A stretch of 63,948 nt of DNA from NORP240 sp046047495 (GCA_046047495.1 JBJOHV010000099.1:1-63948); one strand, 5' to 3'; numbered from the stretch's first letter, positions 34,710-44,529 are shown. The notes: generated from the letters alone by a model not told the origin. A program made the numbers and translations.

Positions 34710-37700
34710 TCAACTGATGGCGGCCTTTTTCAAGATCGCCTTGGTCTTCTCCAGTTCACTTTCCAGTGTGGCACGGGTCTCCGGTTCAATGGCGGGATTG
34801 GACAACACGAAATATGCCGTGCGAACGACCTCGCGCCAGCGTGGGATCTTGGGCAGCTGCTCCAGGCGCAGGTAGCGATCGAAAGTGCGGGTGCGAAGCC
34901 GGCCGTCGTCGATACTGACCGCCCAGATGTTGCTTTCCTCCGCCAGCTCGATCTTGAACTTCTGGGTGGTCACCTCCCAGGTGTGCAACGCCGAGCGCAT
35001 CAGGGTCACCAGCTGCTGCCGGTACTCACCCTCACTGCTGACCTCCGGCAGCTTCTCATCGATGAACCTGACCAGGCCATCGAAACCCATCAGCTTGTCA
35101 AGCAACTCCGGGAAGCGGGATATTTCCTGCGGGGTCAGTACGCTGAGTCGGGTACTGATGCGGCGTATATTGTGCTGCGCCTGACCCAGCAGGCTGATCA
35201 GTTCCACCGTATTCTGTGCGATCCGTTCACCGCTGACCGTATTGGGCAGCTCACCATCCTCGAAGAACAGGGCGCCTGTGCCTTGTTCGGTGCTGAACAG
35301 GTGCAGACGGCATTTGAAGGTGATTGTCTTGCTGCTGGATTTTCCCGCGTTGTTATAGGGATAACCCACTTCAACTTCGACATGGCTTACGCTGGCCTGA
35401 TCCTGCTCGCCGGAATCCCAGCTGGACAGCGCTGATTTCACCGTGTCATTGACCGGTGAGTCGGTGAACAGGGTTTCGATGCCACATCCCAGCAGGGTGT
35501 CACGGTCGGTTCCCAGCAGTTGGGCAGCCCGGTCATTCAGGCTGAACACTTTGCCCGGGTACTCAAAGGCGATGAAGCCGCTGGAAACCGATTCCAGCAC
35601 CTGCTGAAGATGGAATCTGGAGCTGCGCAGCTCCGCATCCGCCTGAGCATAACGCTCAATCTGTGACCTCAGGCGCACGTTGTCGTCGTGGATCCGGTGC
35701 AGGTAACCGAGCTTGAGCTGGTTATTTACCCTGGACTTCAGTTCCTGGAAGTAATACGGCTTGGCCAGATAGTCGTTGGCGCCGGTATTGAAACCCATGG
35801 TGAGGTCTTCCAGATGGTTCTTCGCAGTCACCAGGATGATGGGCAGCTCGATCTGATTGTAGCGCTGGCGCAGTTTCTGGCAAACTTCATAACCGTTCAT
35901 CCCTGGCATCATCAGATCCAGCAATACCAGATCAGGCTTCTGTTCATCCACCTGGGTGATGGCATCAAAGCCGTTGGAGCATTTGATGACGGTGTATTCG
36001 TCGAGCTGCTGGCCCATGAGGGTGAGATTCACCTCGTCATCGTCAACTATCAGGATGGTGGTTTCCTGCTCGCTGCGCAGCTTGGGAAGGGTCTCGGTCT
36101 TGTTGTCCGGCATTACGGAGAAATCCGCGCGGCGGATCATCTGACGGTTTACTGTGGGAGTTGGAACCGCACGGGTCTGGTTCTTGGATACACGCAGGGT
36201 AAAGCTGAACGTCGAGCCCATGTCGAGTTCGCTCTGCAGGTTGAGCTGGCTGCCATGCATTTCAATCATCCGTTTGGCGATGGGCAGTCCGAGTCCGCCG
36301 CCGCCGCCGTGAACACTGGGCGTGGCGACTTTTTCGAATGATCGGAAGATCGTGTCCTGGTCGGTCTCGTGGATGCCGATCCCGGTGTCCCTGACGGCCA
36401 CGGTGACCAGGCCGGGCTCGGTAAGCCGGGCGGTTATCACCACTTCCCCGGCATAGGTGAATTTGATGGCATTGGACACCAGATTCAGCAAAACCTGCTG
36501 CAGGCGATCCTCGTCGCCATCAACCAGCGGCAGGTCAGGGTCGATGTCGCAACGCAGGTCGATGCGTTTGTCACCCAGCAAGGGCTTGCTGACGGCGATG
36601 ACCAGGTTGATGAGGCTGTTGAGATCTACGGGTTTGAGTTTGATGTAACTGGTGTCGTCCTTGAAGCTCGAGAAATCCAATAGATCGTTGACGAGTTTGG
36701 TAAGGCGATCGCCGCTGGACAGGATCAGTTCCAGATTCTTCACCATCAGATCCGTGTTGCCATGGCCCTCACGGTATTCCCGCAGGGCGGTTTCTGCCAG
36801 GCCATTGATGCCATACAGGGGTGTGCGCAACTCATGGGAAACGTTGGCCAGCAGATCATCCTTGACCTGCTCCGAGCGAATGAGGTTCTGGATGGCGAGT
36901 TGTTGTGCATCCTCCTTTTCCTGCTTGATCTGGTTGTAGCGAAACGCCAGTCCGAAGGACAGCAGCAGGGCCTGGGTGATGATGCCGTAGGAGTAAGCGT
37001 TGGCGGTAAAGGTGTTGTCCGGGAAATCGCCCCACAATTGGCGCAACAGCAATAGGGTGGCACCCGCCAGAAATACCGAGGTGGCGGTCAAATGCACGAC
37101 GGCCGCCAGCACTCCGTTGCGTATGGCATCCACATTGATATAGAAAGCCAGCGGGATGGTGAAGAACGTGACGGTGAGGAACAGGTATTGATAGGGTTTT
37201 TCACTGGGCAGCAAGGCCAGCACCGCCACCGCGCCTGCCGCGCCCAGCACGAACAGGATGACCCTGTCCAGATGTCGATTGTAATCCGCCACGTTCAACA
37301 GGGCGCGCTGGAACAGCAGCGTTGTGATCAGCAGTGCGGGATAGATCAGCCGTTCCGACAGGTTGACCAGCACGCTTTGGTCCAGCATGTTGCCGGTCAA
37401 AAACCGCAGATGCTTGGAGTCCAGGAACATGAAGCCAAGCTGGGTGCCGATGGTCAATACATAGTACAGAAAGCTGACTTCCCGAATGGAGGCATAGAGA
37501 AACAGGTTGTACAGCGCCATCGCAATCAGGATGCCATAGAAAATTCCCAGGCCGTTGTTACGGGACTGGGAATAGGCGTGGAAGGCAGATTCCTGCCACA
37601 GGGTCAACGGCAGCAGCAGGGGGCGGGTACTGCTGACCCTGAGATAGACCTGGTCACCCATCCGGGCATCCAGTCGCAGGGCATAACCGGCGGCGAGGGT

Positions 37701-38171
37701 CTGAATTTCCCGTTCGTCGGTCAGGCTGCCAAGCTGATGCTTAAACACGATGTTGTCGTCAGCGTCCAGCATGAAGATATCAACGCCGCCGCGGCTCAGT
37801 CCCACCACATGCTTGGGCGGTCCAATTTCCAGCACACGACGGACGCCCGGCTGGATGGCGGACCAGTCGAGATCAAAGGCGATCCAGTAAACCGAGCTGG
37901 TCAATCCGAAATGCAGGCGTTCGCGTGTATTGGGGATGAAATTGTTGCGGAATCCGGGAGCCAGGACGTCTTCAATTTGCAGGCTGCCTGATTGATCCTC
38001 GTAATAGCTGACGGCGCGACCGATCTGAATCCGGTCTGCGGTGTCGGTTATGCTTATCGACTGGGCTGGGGCCAGGCTGGATACTCCGGTCAGCAGGGGT
38101 AACAACGCGACCGCGAAGAGCGCTGGCAAGCGGAGCCGGACAGACCGATGGAAGTACCGTCTAATATCCAT
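34710..38171 (-). CDS. hybrid sensor histidine kinase: 7TMR-DISM, HisKA, HATPase, receiver, PAS and novel C-terminus
   Basis: A 1153-residue membrane kinase with a signal sequence (1-37), a periplasmic 7TMR-DISMED2 domain (about 40-195) and a seven-helix 7TMR-DISM domain (about 205-415). HisKA follows with phospho-accepting H446 (NVSHELRTP) and HATPase with G-box GGGGGLGLP (622-630). A receiver comes next with phospho-acceptor D752 and K804. After it come a PAS-like domain (about 845-960) and a helical region of some 190 residues with no family I recognise. Domains after a receiver are unusual. No cognate regulator adjoins it; output may be phosphotransfer or protein interaction. Confidence 0.9.
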   Translation of the reverse strand: MDIRRYFHRSVRLRLPALFAVALLPLLTGVSSLAPAQSISITDTADRIQIGRAVSYYEDQSGSLQIEDVLAPGFRNNFIPNTRERLHFGLTSSVYWIAFDLDWSAIQPGVRRVLEIGPPKHVVGLSRGGVDIFMLDADDNIVFKHQLGSLTDEREIQTLAAGYALRLDARMGDQVYLRVSSTRPLLLPLTLWQESAFHAYSQSRNNGLGIFYGILIAMALYNLFLYASIREVSFLYYVLTIGTQLGFMFLDSKHLRFLTGNMLDQSVLVNLSERLIYPALLITTLLFQRALLNVADYNRHLDRVILFVLGAAGAVAVLALLPSEKPYQYLFLTVTFFTIPLAFYINVDAIRNGVLAAVVHLTATSVFLAGATLLLLRQLWGDFPDNTFTANAYSYGIITQALLLSFGLAFRYNQIKQEKEDAQQLAIQNLIRSEQVKDDLLANVSHELRTPLYGINGLAETALREYREGHGNTDLMVKNLELILSSGDRLTKLVNDLLDFSSFKDDTSYIKLKPVDLNSLINLVIAVSKPLLGDKRIDLRCDIDPDLPLVDGDEDRLQQVLLNLVSNAIKFTYAGEVVITARLTEPGLVTVAVRDTGIGIHETDQDTIFRSFEKVATPSVHGGGGGLGLPIAKRMIEMHGSQLNLQSELDMGSTFSFTLRVSKNQTRAVPTPTVNRQMIRRADFSVMPDNKTETLPKLRSEQETTILIVDDDEVNLTLMGQQLDEYTVIKCSNGFDAITQVDEQKPDLVLLDLMMPGMNGYEVCQKLRQRYNQIELPIILVTAKNHLEDLTMGFNTGANDYLAKPYYFQELKSRVNNQLKLGYLHRIHDDNVRLRSQIERYAQADAELRSSRFHLQQVLESVSSGFIAFEYPGKVFSLNDRAAQLLGTDRDTLLGCGIETLFTDSPVNDTVKSALSSWDSGEQDQASVSHVEVEVGYPYNNAGKSSSKTITFKCRLHLFSTEQGTGALFFEDGELPNTVSGERIAQNTVELISLLGQAQHNIRRISTRLSVLTPQEISRFPELLDKLMGFDGLVRFIDEKLPEVSSEGEYRQQLVTLMRSALHTWEVTTQKFKIELAEESNIWAVSIDDGRLRTRTFDRYLRLEQLPKIPRWREVVRTAYFVLSNPAIEPETRATLESELEKTKAILKKAAIS

Positions 38172-38288
38172 TTATCGAAGCATTCCAGGGCTGAGCAGCA
38201 TAGGTACCGGGATTGTATTATGATGACGGGGGTTGAACAATCGGTATACCACTGACGGCCTGCAAGATATACTGCCTGACAATCTCAC

Positions 38289-39242
38289 ATGCCCCAAATC
38301 ACCGCCATGTCTGCAATTCGCGTCGCCTTGCGACTCATGATGACTGTCAGCGTTGCTCTGCTGCCGGTCGGCAATCGGGCCCTCGCGCAGATCGAGGAGC
38401 AGCGCCAGTCCTGGCAGGAATTGCTGGAGGCCGATGCCCGGTTTGCCGGAGCGGCCACTACCGAAGGGCGTACCCAGGCCTTTCTGGATGTGCTGGCTCC
38501 GGGATCCGTGGTGTTTCGCGAAGGGCCGGTGGATGCGCGCGAACTCTATGAAACCAATGAGTATCAATACCGCCTGGATCAGCTGACCTGGAAATCCCAC
38601 TTCATCGACGTTTCCCGTGCTGGTGATCTGGGGCTGGCGGTCGGGCCGTCACGCTACACCCCCAATGACGGTGAAGACGGGGCGCGCCCTTCCTACGGGT
38701 TCATGGTGGGCGTGTGGATCAAACCCGCTGACACCTGGCGCCTGGCGGCCGATATCGTGGTGCGCATCCCGGGCTACATCGATCTGGATGTGCAACCGGA
38801 TTTCGCCGACACGGAGCTGGTGTGGCAGGAGACTGCCCACCCGGTGATGGTGGCGGGCAATGACATGCAGAGCTTGATCGACGCCGACAATCTGTTCGGA
38901 CAGTCCATCAATTTCCGCGGCGGGCAGCGCGCCCGGCTGCGCTACGGGCTGGAGAATCAGCGACTGTATCTGGCGTGGATGGCGCCGGCCGTAGGCGCAG
39001 AGGCGGCCGGGCAGGCCTACGGACGCTACATGGATGAACTGGCGGATGCCTCCAGCTCCGTGGATGTGCGCTATGTCGGCGGTTATTTGTCGGCTTCCAG
39101 GGAAGTTGGTTTCACCTATGGGGTGATGTCGGCAGTCAACGAATCTGCAGGAACGGGCTTTCGTGCCAACTACCTGCGCTTCTGGCGCTTCAGCGAGTCC
39201 AACGAGTGGCGTATCGCCCTGGAAGTGGTCAGTCCTTTCTGA
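38289..39242 (+). CDS. exported protein with two NTF2/SnoaL-like (DUF4440) domains
   Basis: A 317-residue protein with a signal peptide (ending RALAQ) and two related cone-like domains. The first (about 38-165) contains VLAPGSVVFREGPVDARE and GDLGLAVGPSRY; the second (about 190-317) contains FRGGQRARLRYG and a closing FRANYLRFWRFSESNEWRIALEV strand pair. The second copy lacks the exact spacing of the first, indicating an old duplication. The pocket could bind a small hydrophobic ligand; no function is assigned. Its 3' end overlaps the convergent glycosyltransferase by 14 bp. Confidence 0.72.
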   Translation: MPQITAMSAIRVALRLMMTVSVALLPVGNRALAQIEEQRQSWQELLEADARFAGAATTEGRTQAFLDVLAPGSVVFREGPVDARELYETNEYQYRLDQLTWKSHFIDVSRAGDLGLAVGPSRYTPNDGEDGARPSYGFMVGVWIKPADTWRLAADIVVRIPGYIDLDVQPDFADTELVWQETAHPVMVAGNDMQSLIDADNLFGQSINFRGGQRARLRYGLENQRLYLAWMAPAVGAEAAGQAYGRYMDELADASSSVDVRYVGGYLSASREVGFTYGVMSAVNESAGTGFRANYLRFWRFSESNEWRIALEVVSPF

Positions 39243-41169
39243 TTTTTATCCTGCGGTCCCCATAGCGCTGAATTTCTCCTGAGTTGCTGACCAGCTCCAG
39301 AGCCAGACTGTGCTCGCCCGGAGCCAGGTTGACAGTGTCCAGTGTCAGGCTGAAACCCAGATTAGGGCTGTTGGGATCGGTGAGCACACCCATTACCTCC
39401 GCCACATCGGGTCTCGGCAGTCCATAGTCCCCTATGCCAACGATCCGGTCATCGAGGATCACACGGACTTCGCGCAATCCCACCCCTTCATTGAATACCC
39501 AACCCTCGATGAGCAGGACACCTGCCACCTCCGCATTGGATTGCGGCCTGTCGATCCAGGCCTGGGGCGGATGGGGGCAGCCGGCCATTGCACTGACCGG
39601 TGGCAGCGGCTCGGGCAGGATGCCGGACAGTCGGTAGTAGGTGAAGCGCTTTTCACCGTGCAGCAGGGAGAGCTGATCCACCACCCTCACCCGGGCCACA
39701 CGGCGGCAGATATCGGCAAGCACGGCCTGTTTCTCCGGCACGGTAAGGGTGCTGTCTTCGGTGATGAAGAGGGCATCCCGGCCGGCCTCGTGGATCAATG
39801 CGCGGGCATCCCTCTGCCAGATGGCAAACTGACTGATGCGCCCGTCGCGCAGGGCCTTGTCATTGTCAGTGGTATAGGTTGTGGGTCTGTCTTCGATGCC
39901 AAACTCCACCTGGGCCGCCGTGTAGTAATTGTCGGTGATAACCAGGGCGCCTCCATTCGGGAACTGCAGTTCCAGAAGATGCGCGGTATGGGTGCTGAAC
40001 GGTTTCCAGCCGGCCATCTTATTGGAGAGCGTATTGTCCCCCAGCCAGGGCTGCAGCCGATCATGCCAGGCCTGGGAGCCGACCCCGATGAAGGCCACGA
40101 GGGTGCCGGCAAAGCCGAGCAGCGGTATTGCCAGCACGAGCTGCCTGGCCTGGCGCGACGCCAGCCGGGTCTGCAGGCTGGTTTGCAGCCAGCGCAGACA
40201 TTCCGGCAGGAACACCAGGACTGGCAGGTATCCGCTCAGGGGCCAGTGAATGGAGGTGCGGGTGCTGTCTGCCCAGGGTGCCAGCAGCAGGTAAGGCAGC
40301 AGATTGGCCAGGGCAAAGCACAGCAGTAACTGACTCTCCCGATGGCCTTGCCGGGCGCGCTGCCACATGCGCCACAGGGTGATGAGCAGAACGATATACA
40401 GCGGTGGGGTCACCAGCAGTGCCTGCTTGAACACATGGAGGAAGCCGATCCATTGGAACTCCCAGGGATGCCGCTCCAGCAGGTGGTAGCCAAGTCCGCT
40501 GAGGTCATGGTTCAGATTAAACCAGAGTATGGGCAGCAATCCTGTGGCAGCGATGCTGGCTGCCAGCCACAGCCCCGGCTTGCGCCATTGCGCACGACCG
40601 GCAGGGAACAGAACCAGAAAGGCCAGCGCTGCCGCACCATAGGGCAGGAACCGGTAGTGGGTGCTGAATCCCAGCGCTGCTGCGGTGCCGCCAGCCAGCC
40701 ACCACAGAAGATGATCCGTTCGCATCCCGCGGTCGAAGTAGCCGATCGCCACAATTCCAAAACACAAAAGGGGGACATCCGGTACCGCCAGCAAGCCGGC
40801 AAAGCCCGCCAGGGGAATGCACAATGCCAACAGTCCAGCCTCCACCGCCTGTTGGCGTCCGACCATTGGTCTGGCCAGCCATACCACCAGCAAGGGAAGC
40901 AGGGTTCCCAGCAGGATAAAGGGAAGCCGCACGGCAAGGGCGTGGTTGATCCCCAGCTGAGTGCCCAGCCCCGCCAGCAGGGCCGTCATGAAAGGCAGGT
41001 CACTATAGGCCAGGGCCGGGCGGGTGGCAGCCTGCCAGTAGAAGATCTCGTCGCTGTACAGATCCAGGCGGTAGCCCAGCAGCAACTGCAATGCCAGCAC
41101 CACGGTCATGCCGGCAGCCAGCCATGATTCCGGGCGGGTCAACAGGGGAGATGGGCGTACGTCGGTCAA
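39229..41169 (-). CDS. family 39-type (ArnT/PMT-like) membrane glycosyltransferase
   Basis: A 646-residue protein with about 12 membrane helices. The first periplasmic loop contains the acidic LYSDEIFYWQ motif corresponding to the catalytic DE of GT-C enzymes using polyprenyl-phosphate sugars, followed by DLPFMTALLAGLGTQLG. A soluble C-terminal part (about 395-646) ends in a small beta-sandwich (VAGVLLIEGWVFNEGVGL), which may bind the acceptor. Donor and acceptor are unknown. The feoB gene ends 24 bp upstream on the same strand. Confidence 0.8.
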   Translation of the reverse strand: MTDVRPSPLLTRPESWLAAGMTVVLALQLLLGYRLDLYSDEIFYWQAATRPALAYSDLPFMTALLAGLGTQLGINHALAVRLPFILLGTLLPLLVVWLARPMVGRQQAVEAGLLALCIPLAGFAGLLAVPDVPLLCFGIVAIGYFDRGMRTDHLLWWLAGGTAAALGFSTHYRFLPYGAAALAFLVLFPAGRAQWRKPGLWLAASIAATGLLPILWFNLNHDLSGLGYHLLERHPWEFQWIGFLHVFKQALLVTPPLYIVLLITLWRMWQRARQGHRESQLLLCFALANLLPYLLLAPWADSTRTSIHWPLSGYLPVLVFLPECLRWLQTSLQTRLASRQARQLVLAIPLLGFAGTLVAFIGVGSQAWHDRLQPWLGDNTLSNKMAGWKPFSTHTAHLLELQFPNGGALVITDNYYTAAQVEFGIEDRPTTYTTDNDKALRDGRISQFAIWQRDARALIHEAGRDALFITEDSTLTVPEKQAVLADICRRVARVRVVDQLSLLHGEKRFTYYRLSGILPEPLPPVSAMAGCPHPPQAWIDRPQSNAEVAGVLLIEGWVFNEGVGLREVRVILDDRIVGIGDYGLPRPDVAEVMGVLTDPNSPNLGFSLTLDTVNLAPGEHSLALELVSNSGEIQRYGDRRIKIRKD

Positions 41170-41193
41170 TGCCGGGATTCCGGGCCAGCCCGG

Positions 41194-43344
41194 CTAAAGT
41201 TGCACCACCTCGATCAGATTGGCGGGCACGACTCGGCGGGTGAGCTTCTTCAGGTTGTAGATGAATGCAACGAGGATGGTGATCATCGCAAATATCCACA
41301 AGCCTGAAAACAGGGGATGCTGCATGAAGGTTCCTGCCTGATAGATGACGGATGCGCAGATATAGGCCAGGCCGGTACTCCAGCTGAACACCAGCAGGGT
41401 CCAATGCCAGCCGGCTTCTTTGTTGATGGCGCCCAGGACTGCCACACAGGGCGCATAGAGCAGCACGAATACCAGATAGCAGAAGGCGGCAAAGGGGCTG
41501 CCGAACAATGCTGCCATATTGGTCAAGGTGGTGGGGTCCACACCCTGCTCGGCAGCCACGGCGGCAGTGTCGCTTACATCTCCGATGGAAATGCCCAGCG
41601 GGTCGGCCAGGGCGCCGCCGATGGCCAGCAATTCGGTGCCGATGGAAGCCACTGCCTCGGCGCCGGCAGCCAGCAGGTCGGGGGCAGCATCGCTGTCGCC
41701 GGCAGGAGCGCCACTGTACAGTGCATCCAGGGTCCCGACGATGGCCTCCTTGGCGAACATGCCGGTGAACAGACCCACGGTTGCGGGCCAGTTCTGGTCG
41801 TTGATGCCGATCGGCGCGAAGGCGGGGGTGATGGATTTGCCGATCACGCTCAACACGGAGTTTTCGGAATCTTCATTGCCGAAGCTGAAATCAGTGCTGA
41901 TCGAATTGAGGAAGCTCAATACGATGACAACCGAAACGATGGTCTTGCCGGCGCGGAACACGAAGCCCTTGAGGCGGAACCAGGTGGTGATCAGGATGTT
42001 GCGCAGCACCGGCACGTGATAGGCGGGCATTTCCTGGAATGAAGGGGTCATCTCACCTTTGAACAGCTGCTTGCGGAATACCCAGCCGGTGAAGATCGCC
42101 AACCCGATCCCCAGCAGATACAGCAGGAATACGATGTTCTGGCCATTACGCTGGAAAAAGGCTGCGGCAAACACGGCGTACACCGTCAGGCGGGCGCCAC
42201 AACTCATGAAGGGGGCCATGGCGATGGTTAGCAGCCGGTCGCTGTCACGGTTCAGGGTGCGGGAGGCCATCACCGCCGGCACATTGCAGCCAAATCCCAC
42301 GATGAGGGGCACGAAGGCATTGCCGGGCAATCCAATGCCACTCATGAGGCGGTCGATCACGAACGCTGCCCGTGACATGTAGCCGCTGTCCTCCAGGACC
42401 GACAGGCACAGGTACAAAAATCCGATGACAGGAATGAAGGTGGCAACCAGGGTGATGCCGCCCCCCACGCCCTGGGCCAGCAAGGTTATCACCACGGCCG
42501 GAGCGGAAATCTGCTGCAACAACCAGGCGGTGCCATCCACCAGCACCGCGCCGAGCAGGATGTCGAAGAAATCGATGAACACCGCTCCCAGATTCACCGC
42601 CACGGTGAACATCAGATAAATCATCAAAAGGAATACGGGAACCCCGGCCCAGCGGTTGATCACCACGGCATCGATGCGCTCGGACAGACTGTGGGAGGTG
42701 GGCATGACTTCCATTACGCCATCCACCAACTGGCGGGACCGGTGATAGCGGCGCAGGATGCGGTCCTCGTCCATGGGCATGGCCGCGACAGCTGACGGCT
42801 GGACGGCGGCGGGAGGCTTGATGGGTGTGCCCTGCAACACCCCGGACAGCACCTGCCGCAGGGCGTCCAACCCGGTGCGACGGGATGCGATGAGGGAGAT
42901 CACCGGTACGCCGAGCTTGTCCTGCAGGTGCTGGGCATTGACCTCGATACCTTGCTGGCGCGCCACATCCAGCATGTTCAGCACCACGATCATCGGCAGA
43001 CCGCGTTCCTGCAGCTGCTGGGTCAGCACCAGGCTGCGCTCCAGATTGGTGGCATCGATGATATTGATCACCAGATCGATGGAGCTCTCATTCAGGTAAT
43101 TACGGGCAATCCGTTCATCCACTCCGAGGTGGGTTTGTTCCAGGGAATAGATGCCCGGCAGATCCACCAGCTCGATGGTGTGGTGCTGCAGGTTGAAACT
43201 GCCGAATTTCTTTTCGATTGTGACCCCGGGCCAGTTGCCTACTTTCTGATTGGCCCCGGTCAGGAGATTGAAGAGGGTGGTCTTCCCGCAATTGGGGTTG
43301 CCGACCAATGCCAGTTTGAACGGCACAGTGTGTTCCCGGCTCAC
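41194..43344 (-). CDS. feoB: ferrous iron transporter FeoB
   Basis: GTP-dependent Fe2+ uptake permease. The N-terminal G domain has G1 GNPNCGKTT (15-23), G2 in VGNWPGVTIEK, G3 DLPG (61-64) and G4 NMLD. A helical GDI region precedes the Nucleoside-recognition gates, with conserved Cys in GFGCNVPAVMASR and MSCGARLTVYA. 716 residues, slightly shorter than E. coli FeoB (773). It starts with GTG at 43344, the base at which the feoA stop begins (TAGTG overlap), so the two are translationally coupled. No feoC follows. Confidence 0.96.
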   Translation of the reverse strand: MSREHTVPFKLALVGNPNCGKTTLFNLLTGANQKVGNWPGVTIEKKFGSFNLQHHTIELVDLPGIYSLEQTHLGVDERIARNYLNESSIDLVINIIDATNLERSLVLTQQLQERGLPMIVVLNMLDVARQQGIEVNAQHLQDKLGVPVISLIASRRTGLDALRQVLSGVLQGTPIKPPAAVQPSAVAAMPMDEDRILRRYHRSRQLVDGVMEVMPTSHSLSERIDAVVINRWAGVPVFLLMIYLMFTVAVNLGAVFIDFFDILLGAVLVDGTAWLLQQISAPAVVITLLAQGVGGGITLVATFIPVIGFLYLCLSVLEDSGYMSRAAFVIDRLMSGIGLPGNAFVPLIVGFGCNVPAVMASRTLNRDSDRLLTIAMAPFMSCGARLTVYAVFAAAFFQRNGQNIVFLLYLLGIGLAIFTGWVFRKQLFKGEMTPSFQEMPAYHVPVLRNILITTWFRLKGFVFRAGKTIVSVVIVLSFLNSISTDFSFGNEDSENSVLSVIGKSITPAFAPIGINDQNWPATVGLFTGMFAKEAIVGTLDALYSGAPAGDSDAAPDLLAAGAEAVASIGTELLAIGGALADPLGISIGDVSDTAAVAAEQGVDPTTLTNMAALFGSPFAAFCYLVFVLLYAPCVAVLGAINKEAGWHWTLLVFSWSTGLAYICASVIYQAGTFMQHPLFSGLWIFAMITILVAFIYNLKKLTRRVVPANLIEVVQL

Positions 43345-43580
43345 TATTGGACCTCGACGGCCACCGCCGCCGCCTCGGTCTTGCGAATGCTGATGAACGA
43401 GGCGCCGACCCGCAGCTGCATGGGATCACCCAGGGGCGCCAGGCGCAGCACCTTGACCCGGCAGCCCGGAATCACGCCCAGGGCATACAGCCGGCTGCGC
43501 AGTTCCGGGTGCTCTGCGGCGATATCCAGTACCAGGCATTCATCGCCTGCCCGGGTCTGGGAAAGGGAGGTTCGGGTCAT
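43344..43580 (-). CDS. feoA: FeoA, SH3-like partner of FeoB
   Basis: A 78-residue cytoplasmic SH3-fold protein with the LYALGVIPGCRVKVLRLAPLGDP core typical of FeoA. It is required for FeoB activity in studied systems. The frame after the stop re-initiates at feoB. The gene starts about 120 bp from a Fur-like site shared with the divergent bfd gene. Confidence 0.93.
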   Translation of the reverse strand: MTRTSLSQTRAGDECLVLDIAAEHPELRSRLYALGVIPGCRVKVLRLAPLGDPMQLRVGASFISIRKTEAAAVAVEVQ

Positions 43581-43700
43581 GTCAGTTTCAACCGGTCCAG
43601 AAGCTAAGACTGCGCCGGCAACGGGTCGACGGTCGGGCAGTGGTCAAGAATGGCTATGGTGCCGTATCTGCAGGAGGAAAAGTAGCAGATAATAATATTG

Positions 43701-43730
43701 TTGACAATCATTCTCATTCACATTTAAGAT
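43701..43730 (+). promoter_or_regulatory. bfd promoter overlapped by a Fur-like box
   Basis: A perfect -35 TTGACA (43701-43706) and -10-like TAAGAT (43725-43730) are 18 bases apart. The 19 bases at 43703-43721 match the Fur consensus GATAATGATAATCATTATC at 13 positions, and an AT-rich extension (GATAATAATATTG, 43688-43700) lies upstream. The site sits between divergent feoA and bfd, so one repressor could control both. Confidence 0.7.
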
Positions 43731-43754
43731 TCCTGCCATAGTTCAGGAGTCACT

Positions 43755-43943
43755 ATGTACGTCTGCATTTGCCGTCAAGTCACCGATAGACAGATTCGCG
43801 AGCTGTGCCAATCCAGTGGTGCCGGCCTCGCCGAAGTGCGTGCCACCCTGGGTGTCGCCACGGAATGCGGGAAATGCGGTAGCCTGGCGCGCGCCATCGT
43901 CTCCGAGTGCCGCAATCCGGCCCCCTACGAAAACGCGGCTTGA
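43755..43943 (+). CDS. bfd: bacterioferritin-associated ferredoxin
   Basis: A 62-residue [2Fe-2S] protein that docks on bacterioferritin and reduces its ferric core to release iron. Cysteine ligands C4, C6, C38 and C41 are at exactly the E. coli Bfd positions. It lies behind a Fur-like promoter and 121 bp upstream of bfr, the partner gene, matching iron-starvation induction. Confidence 0.95.
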   Translation: MYVCICRQVTDRQIRELCQSSGAGLAEVRATLGVATECGKCGSLARAIVSECRNPAPYENAA

Positions 43944-44006
43944 CCGCGGCACTCAACGGTTTTCCCCGTCCGCCGATCCACTTCGTTCCCCCTGCTTCCC
44001 TCATCC

Positions 44007-44032
44007 TTGACAGTGACTGGCTAAGGCATAAT
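44007..44032 (+). promoter_or_regulatory. candidate bfr promoter
   Basis: A perfect -35 TTGACA (44007-44012) is followed by CATAAT (44027-44032). The 14-base spacer is shorter than optimal, so strength is uncertain. Position, about 32 bases before the ATG, is right for bfr and would allow it to be expressed separately from bfd. Confidence 0.38.
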
Positions 44033-44064
44033 GCTTGCCGCTTGTCGCCACAAGGAGCATTGCA

Positions 44065-44529
44065 ATGAAATCGGACAGTACAGTCATCAAACACCTCAAC
44101 AAGGCCTTGGCCAATGAGCTGATTGCCATCAATCAGTATTTCCTCCACTCGCGCATGTGGAAGGACTGGGGGTTGCAAAAGCTGGCTGGCAAGGAATATG
44201 AAGAGTCCATCGACGAAATGAAACATGCGGATCGCCTGATCGAGCGCATACTGTTTCTTGAGGGCCTGCCCAATCTGCAGAATCTCGGCAAACTGCTGGT
44301 TGGCGAGAATACCCGGGAGATGCTCGAGTGTGATCTCAAGCTGGAAATGCTGGCCTGTCCGGACCTCAAGGAAGGCATCGCCTATTGTGAGTCGGTCGGT
44401 GATTATGTGAGCCGGGAGTTGTTGACTGACATACTCGCCAGTGAGGAGGAGCACGTCGACTGGCTGGAGACCCAATTGTCATTGATTGATCGCATTGGTC
44501 TGGAAAACTATCAGCAATCCATGCTGTGA
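44065..44529 (+). CDS. bfr: bacterioferritin
   Basis: A 24-mer iron-storage protein with haem at subunit interfaces. The 154 residues carry the E. coli Bfr ligands in register: ferroxidase residues E18, E51, H54, E94, E127 and H130, and haem ligand M52. AGGAG before the ATG at 44065 fixes the start; an in-frame extension to 44035 is not supported. Neighbouring bfd encodes its electron donor. Confidence 0.97.
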   Translation: MKSDSTVIKHLNKALANELIAINQYFLHSRMWKDWGLQKLAGKEYEESIDEMKHADRLIERILFLEGLPNLQNLGKLLVGENTREMLECDLKLEMLACPDLKEGIAYCESVGDYVSRELLTDILASEEEHVDWLETQLSLIDRIGLENYQQSML

